This document shows positions 35,032 to 44,471 of a DNA stretch of 64,000 bases, in pieces (within the stretch, counting starts at the first letter, position 1; the number at the start of each line of letters is the position of its first letter). The stretch is from Bacteroidota bacterium (GTDB taxonomy: Bacteria > Bacteroidota > Ignavibacteria > SZUA-365). The DNA is taken from NCBI GenBank assembly GCA_023432805.1, contig JAEYUG010000081.1:1-64000 (forward strand), in the 5' to 3' direction. The position numbers and the translations under genes were made by a program. The notes beneath the pieces are model-generated. The model saw nothing but the letters and a program-made list of their open reading frames with translations. It was not told the DNA's origin and did not search any database.

Positions 35032-36519
35032 TCATTTCTTCTTGAGCAGGGTCTTGTACAACTCGATGTACCGCTGCGCGGAAGTATTCCACGTGAAGTC
35101 CATCACCATGCCGCGCTTCTGTGCCGCCGTCCAGACATCCTTGTTGGCGAAGGCTGCGATCGCGCGCGTGATCGCAGCGAGCATCGCGTCAGCCGCGTAA
35201 GGCTTGAAGACGAAGCCCGTACCGGACTTCGGCTTGTCATCGAGGTCTTCGACCGTGTCCGCAAGTCCACCAGTGGAGCGCACGATGGGCAGGGTGCCGT
35301 AGGCCAGGCTGTACATCTGGTTGAGTCCACAGGGTTCGTACATCGAAGGCATGAGGAACATGTCGCTTCCTGCCTCGATCACATGGGCGAGGTTTTCGTC
35401 GAAGCCGATGTGCACGCCAACCCGCTTGTGATATTTCTTTGCCGCCTTCTGCAGCATATCCTCATATTTCTTCTCGCCTGAACCAAGCACGACGAGCTGG
35501 CAGTCGAGCTTGCAGATCTCAGCGAGCTTCTCCTGGATCAGGTCAAAGCCCTTCTGATCCACAAGACGTGACACCATGCCGATGACGGGGGTTCCGGCCG
35601 AGAAGGGCATGCCGAAATGCTCGAGCAGTGCCTTCTTGTTTTCGATCTTGGGTCCGAGATCCTCATGAGAGTACTGGGCGGCGATCGACGTATCGGTTGT
35701 GGGACTCCAGATCGTGGTATCCATGCCGTTGAGCAGGCCGAAGGTGTTCTTCGCCTTTTTCTTGAACACGCTTTCGAGACCGTAGCCGAATTCCGCACTC
35801 GAACGGATTTCCTTCGCGTAGGTTTCGCTGACCGTGGTAATGGCGTCGGCGTGGATGAGTCCCGCCTTCAACATGTTCAGATTGCCCTGATGCTCGAGCG
35901 CATCGGATTTGAACAAGCTGGCAGGGAGTCCCGTTTTGGCGAACGATGCGGCGGGAAAGACTCCCTGATACGCAGCGTTGTGTACGGTGAACACGATCTT
36001 CGTGTTTTTGAAGAGCGGTTCCTTCGCGTATTCGGTCTTGATGAGTGTTGCGATCAACGCCGACTGCCAGTCGTTGAGATGGAGGATGTCTGGTTTCCAG
36101 CCGAGACGCAACAGGGTCTGGATCACACCGCGGCAGAAGAAGATGAACCGCTCATCGTTGTCAGGCCAGGCCTGCCTGGTTGCGGGATCGGTGTAGAGAT
36201 CCGCACGGTTATACAGATCGTCGTTGCTCAGAAAGTAGACCTGCACCTTCGTCTTGATATTGGCAAGAAACGAAGACTTGACACTGCCGAGCAGCGTCTT
36301 GTCGCCGACGGGAATCGGCATGTCGGTCAGACGCTTGATGTCGTGGATCTTGAATCGCCTGTCACTCACCGCAGCGTACTTCGGCATGATCAAGCGGATG
36401 TCGTGTCCCATTTCACGCACCACCTGGGGCAGCGCACCGGAGACATCGGCCAGACCGCCGGTTTTTGCGAACGGCAGGACTTCGCTCGACACGAACAGGA
36501 TGCTCAGCGGTTTTGCCAT
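35032..36519 (-). CDS. glgA: Glycogen synthase (ADP-glucose type)
   Basis: This 495-residue GT5 enzyme elongates alpha-1,4-glucan from ADP-glucose. The ADP-glucose-binding KTGGLADV is at residues 19-26. LHLNDWQSALI, FTVHNAAYQGVFP, LLNGMDTTIW and VSRLVDQKGFDLI follow. The GT-B C-terminal signature MPSMYEPCGLNQMYSLAYGTLPIVRSTGGLADTV is complete. The ATG at 36519 has GGAG at a suitable distance and the family start SILFVSSEVLPFAKTGG follows at once. It is first in a minus-strand series (glgA, DUF4270-like, barrel, TPR, rpiB); the 111-base gap after it leaves room for a separate promoter. Confidence 0.95.
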   Translation of the reverse strand: MAKPLSILFVSSEVLPFAKTGGLADVSGALPQVVREMGHDIRLIMPKYAAVSDRRFKIHDIKRLTDMPIPVGDKTLLGSVKSSFLANIKTKVQVYFLSNDDLYNRADLYTDPATRQAWPDNDERFIFFCRGVIQTLLRLGWKPDILHLNDWQSALIATLIKTEYAKEPLFKNTKIVFTVHNAAYQGVFPAASFAKTGLPASLFKSDALEHQGNLNMLKAGLIHADAITTVSETYAKEIRSSAEFGYGLESVFKKKAKNTFGLLNGMDTTIWSPTTDTSIAAQYSHEDLGPKIENKKALLEHFGMPFSAGTPVIGMVSRLVDQKGFDLIQEKLAEICKLDCQLVVLGSGEKKYEDMLQKAAKKYHKRVGVHIGFDENLAHVIEAGSDMFLMPSMYEPCGLNQMYSLAYGTLPIVRSTGGLADTVEDLDDKPKSGTGFVFKPYAADAMLAAITRAIAAFANKDVWTAAQKRGMVMDFTWNTSAQRYIELYKTLLKKK

Positions 36520-36688
36520 ACGATCTCCAGGTTGACGGGAGTGAAATTCTACTGCAACGTGTAAAATTACGAAAAACGCATAAAAACTCCAATTCCATCA
36601 GGGTTGGAAGTGGTTCCCGCAAGTTTCCGTGGGAAAGGGCGTCCTTGGCAGCCCTCGGGGGAAGCGGCTGCAGTCGCCGAGGCACTGC

Positions 36689-37984
36689 CTACCAGGCGAG
36701 CGCGAGTGTTGTGGAGGGAAAATATGTCCGCAGGATCGCTCCGACCTTGATGCCCATGCGTGCGCGTCCGATCGCACCCCACTGGCACAATCCGATACCA
36801 TGCCCGTTGCCGCCGCCATCGATGCGAACGGTGCGGATCATGCGTGCGGCGTCGCGGTCGATGATCAGGTCGAAGAGGCCGCTGCGCAGCACGCTCGACG
36901 CGTCCGTGCGTCGGAGCGCCCAGCGAATCCGGTCGCCCTCGAGCACGAACGACCGTCGCCGCGCACCGCTCATCATGGTGATCTTCAACTGTTGCACGCG
37001 ACCGCTCGGCATGCGGGCGAGGATGCGCATGTCGACGAGTGTCCATGCCTCGTCGGCGAAATCCGATGCTTTGATGGATTCGTCGGCCGATGGCAGGTAG
37101 GTGCGCAGCAGGGCCTCGAGGTCCCGGCGCGTGTACAGTTCGCTCCACCGGTAGGATGGCGAGATGCGGCAGAAATCCCCTTCGCCGCTGCGGTCGCGCA
37201 CGCCGGCCAGATAGGGCTTGCTCTGGGGACGCTTCCACACGAGGCTGACGGCTTCGGTGGCACCACCGCAGGTCGAGTGGAAGTAGCATTCCGCATACTT
37301 CCCTTCGAAGGTCAGCACCTGTCCGCGCGTCTCGCGAATCGCGCGATTCGACAGTTCGGTGCGCGTGAGCATGCCGGTGTAGACCTGATCGCGCGTGTCG
37401 GCATAGACGTCGAAGAGCCGGCGCAGGGGCAGGTCGATCTTCATCATCGTGTAGGTGCGCGCGATGATGGCCTGTGCCTTGACGGCCTCGAATTCGTTGT
37501 CCTTGCGGTTGCGGCCGATTTCATTCGGGACGACGCTCTCGAGATAGCGCTCGACAGGCAGGATGTTGACCAGGTACATGTTTGTCCCATCGCTGGCGAA
37601 AACCAGCGTATCGGGGTACAGCTTCCCATCGATGTCGAAGGTGGAGGCGGGATTGCGGTGGTAGCAGCGGAAGACGCCTTCGATGCGTCCGAAGTCGCGC
37701 TCCCCGGCACGCACGGCCATCGATCCATCCGCCTGCAAGGCGCAGGAGAGGCGCGCAGCCTGTGCCATGACGGAGGAACCGCGGGGAGTCTCGATCACGG
37801 CGCCCTCCTGCATCTGGACGCTGGTGGCCCCGGCGAAGTCGGCGATGCAGACGCGGACGGAGGGGACGGGCGGGGCGGACTCACGGCTGGCGGAACCCGA
37901 GCTGCAAGCAAGGATGGCACATGCGAGGAACGGGACCAGGGCGGGCGGGATGGCCGCGCATAGCCGCTGCCGCAGAGGATTCAT
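36689..37984 (-). CDS. SpoIID/LytB-domain lipoprotein (probable lytic transglycosylase or amidase enhancer)
   Basis: This 431-residue protein has a lipobox-like FLACAILACSSG. SpoIID-domain features are in order: VNILPVERYLESVVPNEIGRN (with the conserved Glu), EAVKAQAIIARTYTMMK, VYTG, and the Cys/His segment YAECYFHSTCGGATE. The terminal GGGNGHGIGLCQWGAIGRARMG is the most conserved block. In sporulating bacteria SpoIID cleaves denuded glycan; in FCB bacteria homologues probably act in septal wall turnover. No sporulation gene is nearby. The ATG at 37984 begins just before the hydrophobic segment. Confidence 0.87.
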   Translation of the reverse strand: MNPLRQRLCAAIPPALVPFLACAILACSSGSASRESAPPVPSVRVCIADFAGATSVQMQEGAVIETPRGSSVMAQAARLSCALQADGSMAVRAGERDFGRIEGVFRCYHRNPASTFDIDGKLYPDTLVFASDGTNMYLVNILPVERYLESVVPNEIGRNRKDNEFEAVKAQAIIARTYTMMKIDLPLRRLFDVYADTRDQVYTGMLTRTELSNRAIRETRGQVLTFEGKYAECYFHSTCGGATEAVSLVWKRPQSKPYLAGVRDRSGEGDFCRISPSYRWSELYTRRDLEALLRTYLPSADESIKASDFADEAWTLVDMRILARMPSGRVQQLKITMMSGARRRSFVLEGDRIRWALRRTDASSVLRSGLFDLIIDRDAARMIRTVRIDGGGNGHGIGLCQWGAIGRARMGIKVGAILRTYFPSTTLALAW

Positions 37985-38016
37985 GGGAATGTGGTGCGGA
38001 CCCGGGTGGTCTGGAT

Positions 38017-38047
38017 AAACAAAAGGGCATCGTCTGATGACGTGCCC
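38017..38047 (-). terminator. Probable terminator of the FN3-like gene
   Basis: On the minus strand GGGCACGTC, a four-base loop ATCA and GACGATGCCC form a stem with one bulge, followed by TTTTGTTT. It begins 28 bases beyond the stop of the 38076-38480 gene. Confidence 0.65.
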
Positions 38048-38075
38048 GTTCGTGTGTGTCGGCGATACGACCGCG

Positions 38076-38480
38076 TCACCGGAACATGGCCTTGATGCTG
38101 CCCCACGTGCGCTTGACGCTGCTGACGTTCGGGCTGACAGACACCTCGCTCGACCAGGAGACCTGCGAGCTGCCATGGTCGCTGATCTTCAGGCGGTAGG
38201 TGTAGGTGGTGCCGCTTTCCTTGTAAGCTGAACGGTCGATGTACTGATAGGTCGAATTTCCCCCGCGGGGCTCGACGGTTGCGATCGTGACATACTCGCC
38301 TGATGCTCCCGCCCTGCGCACCACTTCGAAGGAGCGCACGTTCGATTCCGTGCGGGTCTTCCACTCGAGCACGACATTGTCGCCTTCACTGCGTCCCTGA
38401 AAATACTCGAGGAATGCGCCGGCGATGATCGGCGTGGCAAGGAAGAGAAGTATGGGAAGAAGAAGAAGTGTGCGTTTCAT
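38076..38480 (-). CDS. Small secreted FN3-like protein
   Basis: This 134-residue protein has a signal peptide (MKRTLLLLPILLFLATPIIAGA). One fibronectin-III-like domain follows: LEYFQGRSEGDNVVLEWKTRTESNVRSFEVVRRAGASGEYVTIATVEPRGGNSTYQYIDR, then YTYRLKISDHG. This is the same kind of module that often precedes the sorting domain in larger T9SS cargo, but here it stands alone and no sorting tail is present (it ends KRTWGSIKAMFR). The role is unknown. The ATG at 38480 is chosen because the signal peptide begins there. Confidence 0.7.
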   Translation of the reverse strand: MKRTLLLLPILLFLATPIIAGAFLEYFQGRSEGDNVVLEWKTRTESNVRSFEVVRRAGASGEYVTIATVEPRGGNSTYQYIDRSAYKESGTTYTYRLKISDHGSSQVSWSSEVSVSPNVSSVKRTWGSIKAMFR

Positions 38481-38644
38481 GGAGTGCATGAGAGTGTACG
38501 GCACGACAAAATAGGGGGCTCGTTTCTGAGAAGCAAGTACCAAATGCACGGACGTCCCACATGCACGGGTGTGATTGGATCATGGCAGGATTGGAGGGAT
38601 ATGTGATGGTACGGCTGTCATCGAGGGAGTAGTTTCGTTGTGTG

Positions 38645-41167
38645 ATGCTGCTCGGACCATATCGACACGCGGTGCTTTGCACCATGCTCCTCTGCGGAAG
38701 CGTCTCGCTTCGCGCCCAGGTGGTGATCAATGAACTCATGCCGGCACCTGCAGCGGGACTCCCGGAGTGGATCGAGCTGCTGAATGCGGGTTCCGATTCG
38801 GTTGATCTTGCAGGGTGGAGCGTGCGCGATGCGGCGGGCGGTCGGGTGCTGGTGTCAGCGGTCGGGATGCTTCCCCCGGGTGCCAGCGTCGTGATTGCAT
38901 CGTCAATCGGACTGGAGGGTGCCGTGCCGGGACGGGAAGCATGCATTCTCGTGCTCTCTCAGCTTCCATCCCTCAATAATGGTGGTGATGATCTGGTGCT
39001 GCTGGATGCCGCAGGGGAACAGGTGGATTCGATGTTCTACCGAAGCGGATGGGGGTATGAAGGCGGAGTGTCGCTCGAACGGGTCAGTGCCGCATGGGAG
39101 GGAACGCTTCGTGTGAACTGGCGGGCATGCGTCGATGCCACACGGATGACCCCGTGCGCCCCGAACAGCGTGGCACTGCCGCTGCTGGATGTGGCCGTCG
39201 ATCCAATCCGTGCCGTGGGAGAGGCGCGGATGGAGGCTCCGGTTCGGGTGGCTTCGGTCGTGAGGAACGTGGGAGTCGGGACGGTATCGTCGGTCGATCT
39301 GGTGGTCTATGAGGATCGGGATGGAGATGGCGTTCCAGCACCGTCGGAGCGCGTGATCGATGGTCATTGGTCGCAGTTGGCTGCGGGTGATTCGGCGTCT
39401 ATCGAGTGGCTGCTGGATGCTTCGTCCGAACCGCGACGTGTGTTGTTCTCGGAGGTGCGCGCCACGGGCGACGAGCGGTTCGAAAACGATGCGCGCATCG
39501 ATACCCTGCGCATGGGTGTCCCGCTCGGGACGGTGCTGATAAACGAGGTGATGTATGCACCACGCGACGGTGAACCGGAGTGGGTCGAGCTGTTCAATGC
39601 CTCGTTGATGGATGTCGATATCGGTGGATGGAGCATCGGTGACAGCGAAAGCTGGCGGGTCTTGCCATCTGCGACAATCCGCGCACAGGATTATCTCGTG
39701 CTGACGCCGTCGGGATCCTTGCTCGACTGGCATTCCACGCTGGGTGAGCGCATGTGTGTGGTCTCGCTGCCTTCGCTCAACAATGGTGGTGACCTGGTTC
39801 GCGTGCGGGTGCCGTCGGGACGTGTGATCGACAGCGTTGCCTGGTTGCCGGACTGGGGGGGGTCGGAGGGACGGAGTCTGGAGCGTATCAATGTCCGCGT
39901 GGCTGCGGCGGAACGATCGAATTGGACCGGCTCCTCGGATGCACGTGGTACCCCGGGTCGCCGCAATGGAAACGCGATCCGCGATCATGACCTTGCGCCC
40001 GTGTGGGTGCAGGCCCTGGCAGGTCATCTGCTTGGCGTCTGCGTCAAGAACATCGGACTGCGTGAGATGCCGGCCGGAATCGTGACGCTGGTGGCCGATC
40101 GGAATCATGACGGGCGCGCAGGGGGAGATGAAGAAGTGGGGCAGCATCCCGTGCCAGCTCTTGCTGCCGGTGACAGTGCGATTGTCGTGATGGCACCTGG
40201 TCCGGACGGACGTGCAGGTCGACGACGATGGATCGCTCATGTGTCTGTCGCTGGAGACGAAAGGGACGCCAATGACACCCTGTATGCTGTGACGAATGTG
40301 GCTCTGCAACCGGGCGTGCTTCGTGTCAACGAGATCATGATGGCGCCTGTCGCGGGTGAGTCGGAATGGATCGAACTTGTACATGCTGGAGGTGAGCCTG
40401 TTGCGCTCGATGGCGTCGCGTTGCTGGATGGGGCGACCACAGGCGGGACGGTGACACGAACAGTGCTCTCTACCGCTGCGATCGTGACGGACGGTGCGCT
40501 GGTGGTCGTCGCGGCCGATAGTTCGGTGTTCGTTCGCTATACCGAGCTGCGAGGACTGCTCACAGCAGGCGCTGCCGTGATCGTGACGGGAAGGTCCCTG
40601 TCCCTTGCCGACGAAGGAGATGCAGTCGTGGTACATGACGCGGGTGGGCGAACGATCGATAGCGTGCGGTATCAGGCAGCCTGGCATCATCCGGAGATTC
40701 TGGATGCACACGGACGCTCGCTCGAGCGACTTCATCCGTCATTGCCTTCGAATGTCGCGACTTCATGGAGTACGTGTCCCTTGCCACGAGGCGGTACACC
40801 GATGGAAAGAAACGCGGTGTGGCTTGATGCGGCGCTGGGAGTCCCGTCTGCCATGATCGAAGCCCACCCGAATCCGTTCTCCCCGGATGGGGATGGTCAT
40901 GAGGACTTCTGCATGATCGGCTACCGACTGCCGATCGCGACTGCCGTGTTGCGCGTACGCGTGTTCGATACGATGGGGCGATTGTGTCGAACGCTCGCAG
41001 CTGGGCAGCTGAGTGGTTCTGAGGGACAGATCTTGTTCGACGGTTGCGACGAGCAGCGACGTCGTCTCGACATCGGTCTGTACATTTTGTATGCGGAAGC
41101 GGTCGATGCAGGTGGGGGGGTGGTCGCGTCGATGAAATCCGTCCTCGTGATCGCGACGCGACTATGA
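38645..41167 (+). CDS. Secreted lamin-tail-domain protein with C-terminal sorting domain
   Basis: This 840-residue protein has a signal peptide (HAVLCTMLLCGSVSLRAQ). Three lamin-tail domains follow, each opening with the same strand: VVINELMPAPAAGLPEWIELLNAG, VLINEVMYAPRDGEPEWVELFNAS and LRVNEIMMAPVAGESEWIELVHAG. LPSLNNGGD recurs within the first two. CARDB-like segments (APVRVASVVRNVGVGTVSSVDLVVYEDRDGDG) connect them. The C-terminus AHPNPFSPDGDGHEDFCMIGYRLP...RVRVFDTMGRLCRTL is the FlgD-like/T9SS end domain. It probably acts at the cell surface. The ATG at 38645 is used; an in-frame GTG lies directly before it. Its stop overlaps the convergent kinase gene by six bases. Confidence 0.82.
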   Translation: MLLGPYRHAVLCTMLLCGSVSLRAQVVINELMPAPAAGLPEWIELLNAGSDSVDLAGWSVRDAAGGRVLVSAVGMLPPGASVVIASSIGLEGAVPGREACILVLSQLPSLNNGGDDLVLLDAAGEQVDSMFYRSGWGYEGGVSLERVSAAWEGTLRVNWRACVDATRMTPCAPNSVALPLLDVAVDPIRAVGEARMEAPVRVASVVRNVGVGTVSSVDLVVYEDRDGDGVPAPSERVIDGHWSQLAAGDSASIEWLLDASSEPRRVLFSEVRATGDERFENDARIDTLRMGVPLGTVLINEVMYAPRDGEPEWVELFNASLMDVDIGGWSIGDSESWRVLPSATIRAQDYLVLTPSGSLLDWHSTLGERMCVVSLPSLNNGGDLVRVRVPSGRVIDSVAWLPDWGGSEGRSLERINVRVAAAERSNWTGSSDARGTPGRRNGNAIRDHDLAPVWVQALAGHLLGVCVKNIGLREMPAGIVTLVADRNHDGRAGGDEEVGQHPVPALAAGDSAIVVMAPGPDGRAGRRRWIAHVSVAGDERDANDTLYAVTNVALQPGVLRVNEIMMAPVAGESEWIELVHAGGEPVALDGVALLDGATTGGTVTRTVLSTAAIVTDGALVVVAADSSVFVRYTELRGLLTAGAAVIVTGRSLSLADEGDAVVVHDAGGRTIDSVRYQAAWHHPEILDAHGRSLERLHPSLPSNVATSWSTCPLPRGGTPMERNAVWLDAALGVPSAMIEAHPNPFSPDGDGHEDFCMIGYRLPIATAVLRVRVFDTMGRLCRTLAAGQLSGSEGQILFDGCDEQRRRLDIGLYILYAEAVDAGGGVVASMKSVLVIATRL

Positions 41168-42661
41168 GGCCTCTCCACCGTGCTGCGAGTCCATGGTGAT
41201 GCGAGGTATGCGCACCAACACTCTGGTTCCCGTCGGCGTGGCTCGTGCAATGGAGAATGTGCCACCAAGCATCTCTGCCCGCTCACGCATGCCGACGAGA
41301 CCAAGGGAGGTCGTCTGGTGGAGGGCTTCGTCGGTTATTCCTCGACCGTCATCGTGAACTGTCATGATCAGGTCGTCACCGGCCTGCTTGAGCGTGACGG
41401 TGAAGCTGCGTGCCTCGGCATGGCGTGCAACATTGGTGAGGACTTCCTGAAAGATGCGGAACAGCGCTGTGGATGTACTCGGAGAGTGTTCGTCGAGAGC
41501 TAGAGGGAGGTCTGCAATGCAACGGATTCCAGTGCGTCGTTCAAAATCCCGGGCATGCCAATCGAGTGCTGCCACGAGTCCCAGATCGTCAAGAATACCA
41601 GGACGAAGCTCGCTGGAGATTCTACGGATGGTTTGGATCGTCTCGTCGATGAGTGTGTCCATCGCATGAATCCGTGCGCGTGTGGTTTCGTCCGGTTCAC
41701 TTGCAGATGATGCAATTCTGCGTGCGATCCAGGAGAGGTCCATCTTCAGTCCAGTCATGGCACCGCCGAGTTCATCGTGCAACTCCCGCGAAATGTATGC
41801 GCGCTCCTCTTCACGGACCGACTGAAGGCGCGCAGCGAGTGCACGCATCAACCGTTCGGACGCGCGGAGATCCTCCTCTGCGAGCGTGCGCGGCGTGATG
41901 TCACGAATCACATGAAGCAGCGCCCGGCGTGAGCCCGAGTCGTCATGCAGGTGTGTGAGGAAGTGCTCGGTGTGAATCACGTCTCCCGAGCCGCGATAGA
42001 GTGTCCAGTCGGTGATGTACGTCAAACCCTTTGCCAGCGAGGTGTTTGCGCGTGCGTGAAAGCTCAGGTATTCGTTGGAATCGGCGAATAATCGGGAAAG
42101 GTCGTTGCCGACAAACTCTGCCTCCGGGATGCTGAAGATGGCGCGAGCGGCACCATTGCACCGCAGGACCACCATGCTGATCGGATCGAGAACGAAGACT
42201 GCTTCACTGAGGCTGTCGAAGGTTTTGGCAAGCAGTAGGGATGTAGCGCGAAGCTGTTCCTCCATCTCGCGTTTGCTGCGTCGTATTTGCGCATCACGGA
42301 GTTCACGGGTGACGGCCGGTACGAGGCGCGCCAGGTTCCCTTTGATGATGTAGTCGTGCGCCCCTGCCTTCATGGCGTTGACAGCGATATCCTCACCAAT
42401 TGTTCCGGAGACGATAATGAAGGGGATATCGATGTTTCGTGCATGTACGTCCTCGAGTGCCTCCACACCATTGAATCCGGGCAGGCTGTAATCGGCGATG
42501 ATCAGGTCCCACTGGGATGAATCAAGCGCATGCTGGAGGTCGGCGCGAGTGTCGACGCGTTCATGTTCGAGTTCATAACCGCCACGCGTCAGTTCCCGCA
42601 CGACGAAAATGGCGTCGGCTTCAGAGTCCTCGATGATGAGGGATCGCAGGAGTTGAGTCAT
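41162..42661 (-). CDS. Receiver-PAS-NarL-type sensor histidine kinase
   Basis: This 499-residue protein has no membrane helix. An N-terminal receiver (LLRSLIIEDSEADAIFVVREL; phosphoacceptor Asp in DLIIADYSLPGF; Lys in YIIKGN) covers residues 1-120. A PAS domain (TFDSLSEAVFVLDPISMVVLRCNGAA) follows at about 150-270. The HisKA_3 dimerisation block has the phosphorylated His in ISRELHDELGGAMTGLKMDL. An HATPase domain (FRIFQEVLTNVARHAEA, VHDDGRGI, LGLVGMRERAEMLGG) ends it. It probably takes signal through its receiver from the hybrid kinase encoded just upstream. Its output regulator is not in the window. An ATG at 42709 is an alternative start. Confidence 0.88.
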   Translation of the reverse strand: MTQLLRSLIIEDSEADAIFVVRELTRGGYELEHERVDTRADLQHALDSSQWDLIIADYSLPGFNGVEALEDVHARNIDIPFIIVSGTIGEDIAVNAMKAGAHDYIIKGNLARLVPAVTRELRDAQIRRSKREMEEQLRATSLLLAKTFDSLSEAVFVLDPISMVVLRCNGAARAIFSIPEAEFVGNDLSRLFADSNEYLSFHARANTSLAKGLTYITDWTLYRGSGDVIHTEHFLTHLHDDSGSRRALLHVIRDITPRTLAEEDLRASERLMRALAARLQSVREEERAYISRELHDELGGAMTGLKMDLSWIARRIASSASEPDETTRARIHAMDTLIDETIQTIRRISSELRPGILDDLGLVAALDWHARDFERRTGIRCIADLPLALDEHSPSTSTALFRIFQEVLTNVARHAEARSFTVTLKQAGDDLIMTVHDDGRGITDEALHQTTSLGLVGMRERAEMLGGTFSIARATPTGTRVLVRIPRITMDSQHGGEAS

Positions 42662-42791
42662 TGATCGCGGGCGCGAAGAGGGGAGGTCGTAAATGAACGA
42701 GTCGTACATCGCAAGCGTGGCGGTACGATCAAGTTGCTCAATGGTTGACTGCACAATCTACGAGGTTTGTCGCAAAGGTAAAACGGTGAAT

Positions 42792-44471
42792 CTATGCGAG
42801 CAGCTCTTCGATGGTCGTGCGAACGTCTTCGATCTGAAAGGGCTTGGAGAAGTAGCGGTCGCATCCCGCATCGAGACTCTTGGCCTTGTCCTCGGGAAAT
42901 GCATGCGCGGTGACGGCGATGATGGGGATGCCGCTCCATGCATCGATTTGCCGGATGCGGCGGGTGAGTTGCAGTCCGTCCTCATTGCCACGCAGTGAGA
43001 GATCCATCAGGATGCAATCGATGTACGCCGAGTTGAGAGCCTCCCATGCCTCATCGCCTGAAGCAGCGAGATGGATCGCATAGTCCTTTTTGAACAGGAC
43101 GCGCATGTACTCCTGAGTCTGGAGATCGTCCTCGACGATGAGCAGGGCCGGCTTTCCTTCAGCAGGGCGTTGCTGTGGATGAGGGAGACGTGTCCGCAGC
43201 GGTGTCTCGAGAGGGAGCGGTTCCTGCAAGGTGTCGAGAGATTCAGCTGACATGAAGCGGAGGGTGAAAGTCGTGCCGACCCCCTTCCGGCTTTTGACGG
43301 TCACGCTGCCACCGTTCATTTCGATGTAGCGTCGTGTCAGAGCGAGGCCGAGACCGAGTCCTTCGAACGGTCGCGTGTATCCGGTGATCTCCTGCGAAAA
43401 GACGTTGAACACCTTTGGGAGGTACTCGCTGGAGATTCCGATGCCCGTGTCGGTGACGTCGATACCGATGCGCTGATCCATCGAGTACACGCGGATGGTC
43501 ACGCCCCCACGATTTGTGAACTTGATGGCGTTGTCGATGAGATTTGTCAGCGCCTGGTCGATGCAGTACCGATCGGCATGGATGAATGCGGAATCGCAGT
43601 CGCTGTGGAGTTCGATGGTGAGGCCCTTCTCGGTTGCGAAGGAGTTGAGATCCTGAATGAGCTTGGTGACGCGCGCATTGAGTTCGATCACCTCGGGGCG
43701 GAGTTCGAACGACCCCACCTGGATACTCGAAATGTTCAGGATGTGTTCAACCGTCCGCATCAGGCGCTGTCCCCCACGTTCGATGCTCTCGAAGAACGCG
43801 ATTTCCTCCTGTTGGATGCGCGTCTTGAACTCGGTCATGATGAGGTTGCTGTATCCGAGGATCACGTTGAGCGGTGTCCGGATCTCATGGGAGATATTGG
43901 CGATGAAAGCGTCCTTGAGCTTGTCGCTCTGCTCGGCGCGATCCTTTGCCGAGATGAGCTCCATCTCCTGACGTTTGCGCTCGGTGATATCGCGGACGAC
44001 CACCTGGACGGCGTCTTTGCCGTCATACACAATCGGGATGGCGGTTAGTTCGATGTCGATGAGCTGCCCGTCGTGCCGGAGTATTTTCTGTTCGAGGTTG
44101 GCGATCTGCTTGTTGGTGCCGAAGAGTTCCTGGAGATTATCCTCCGAGGCTTCGAAGACGGGCTGCCGGACGAATTCCGCGATCGACTTGCCCATGACCT
44201 GTTCCGGGCTTCCGGCTGCGAGGAGCTTGACACCGGCATCGTTGATGTAGACGATGATTTCCCTGATGAAGACTCCCATGGGGATCGGTGAGAACTTGAC
44301 GAGACGGCGGTAGCGGTCTTCGCTTTCCTGCAGTGCTTCGAGATTTTTCTGCTGAATGTTGAAGAGGCGGCGTTGCTGGAGAACGACGATGGAGATGATG
44401 CTGATGGCGAGCGTCAGCAGAACGATTGTGCCGGCGATGACCGCCGTTATTTCCGAAATCGATCCAGACAC
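42792..44471 (-). CDS. PAS-containing hybrid sensor histidine kinase
   Basis: This protein of about 560 residues has one N-terminal membrane helix (AVIAGTIVLLTLAISIISIVVL) with almost nothing outside the membrane. A PAS domain (YRRLVKFSPIPMGVFIREIIVYINDAG) is next. HisKA carries the phospho-His in IANISHEIRTPLNVILGY. HATPase_c follows (DQALTNLIDNAIKF, DTGIGIS, FEGLGLGLALTRRYIEMNGG), then a C-terminal receiver (ALLIVEDDLQTQEYM, Asp in CILMDLSLRG, Lys in YFSKPF). No ATG precedes the helix; the GTG at 44471 is preferred because it overlaps the upstream 7TM gene by only 25 bases, whereas the GTG at 44531 overlaps by 85. Coupled translation with that gene is likely. Confidence 0.88.
   Translation of the reverse strand: MSGSISEITAVIAGTIVLLTLAISIISIVVLQQRRLFNIQQKNLEALQESEDRYRRLVKFSPIPMGVFIREIIVYINDAGVKLLAAGSPEQVMGKSIAEFVRQPVFEASEDNLQELFGTNKQIANLEQKILRHDGQLIDIELTAIPIVYDGKDAVQVVVRDITERKRQEMELISAKDRAEQSDKLKDAFIANISHEIRTPLNVILGYSNLIMTEFKTRIQQEEIAFFESIERGGQRLMRTVEHILNISSIQVGSFELRPEVIELNARVTKLIQDLNSFATEKGLTIELHSDCDSAFIHADRYCIDQALTNLIDNAIKFTNRGGVTIRVYSMDQRIGIDVTDTGIGISSEYLPKVFNVFSQEITGYTRPFEGLGLGLALTRRYIEMNGGSVTVKSRKGVGTTFTLRFMSAESLDTLQEPLPLETPLRTRLPHPQQRPAEGKPALLIVEDDLQTQEYMRVLFKKDYAIHLAASGDEAWEALNSAYIDCILMDLSLRGNEDGLQLTRRIRQIDAWSGIPIIAVTAHAFPEDKAKSLDAGCDRYFSKPFQIEDVRTTIEELLA

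Noticed and set aside
36585..36640. Terminator between the SpoIID gene and glgA
   Set aside because: The possible stems (TTCCCAC/GTGGGAA type and CCAA/TTGG before a T-run) are short or imperfect and no single convincing hairpin could be drawn.
41162..41167. Frameshift or fusion between the lamin-tail gene and the kinase gene
   Set aside because: The six-base overlap is between convergent stop codons. Both proteins have complete C-termini.
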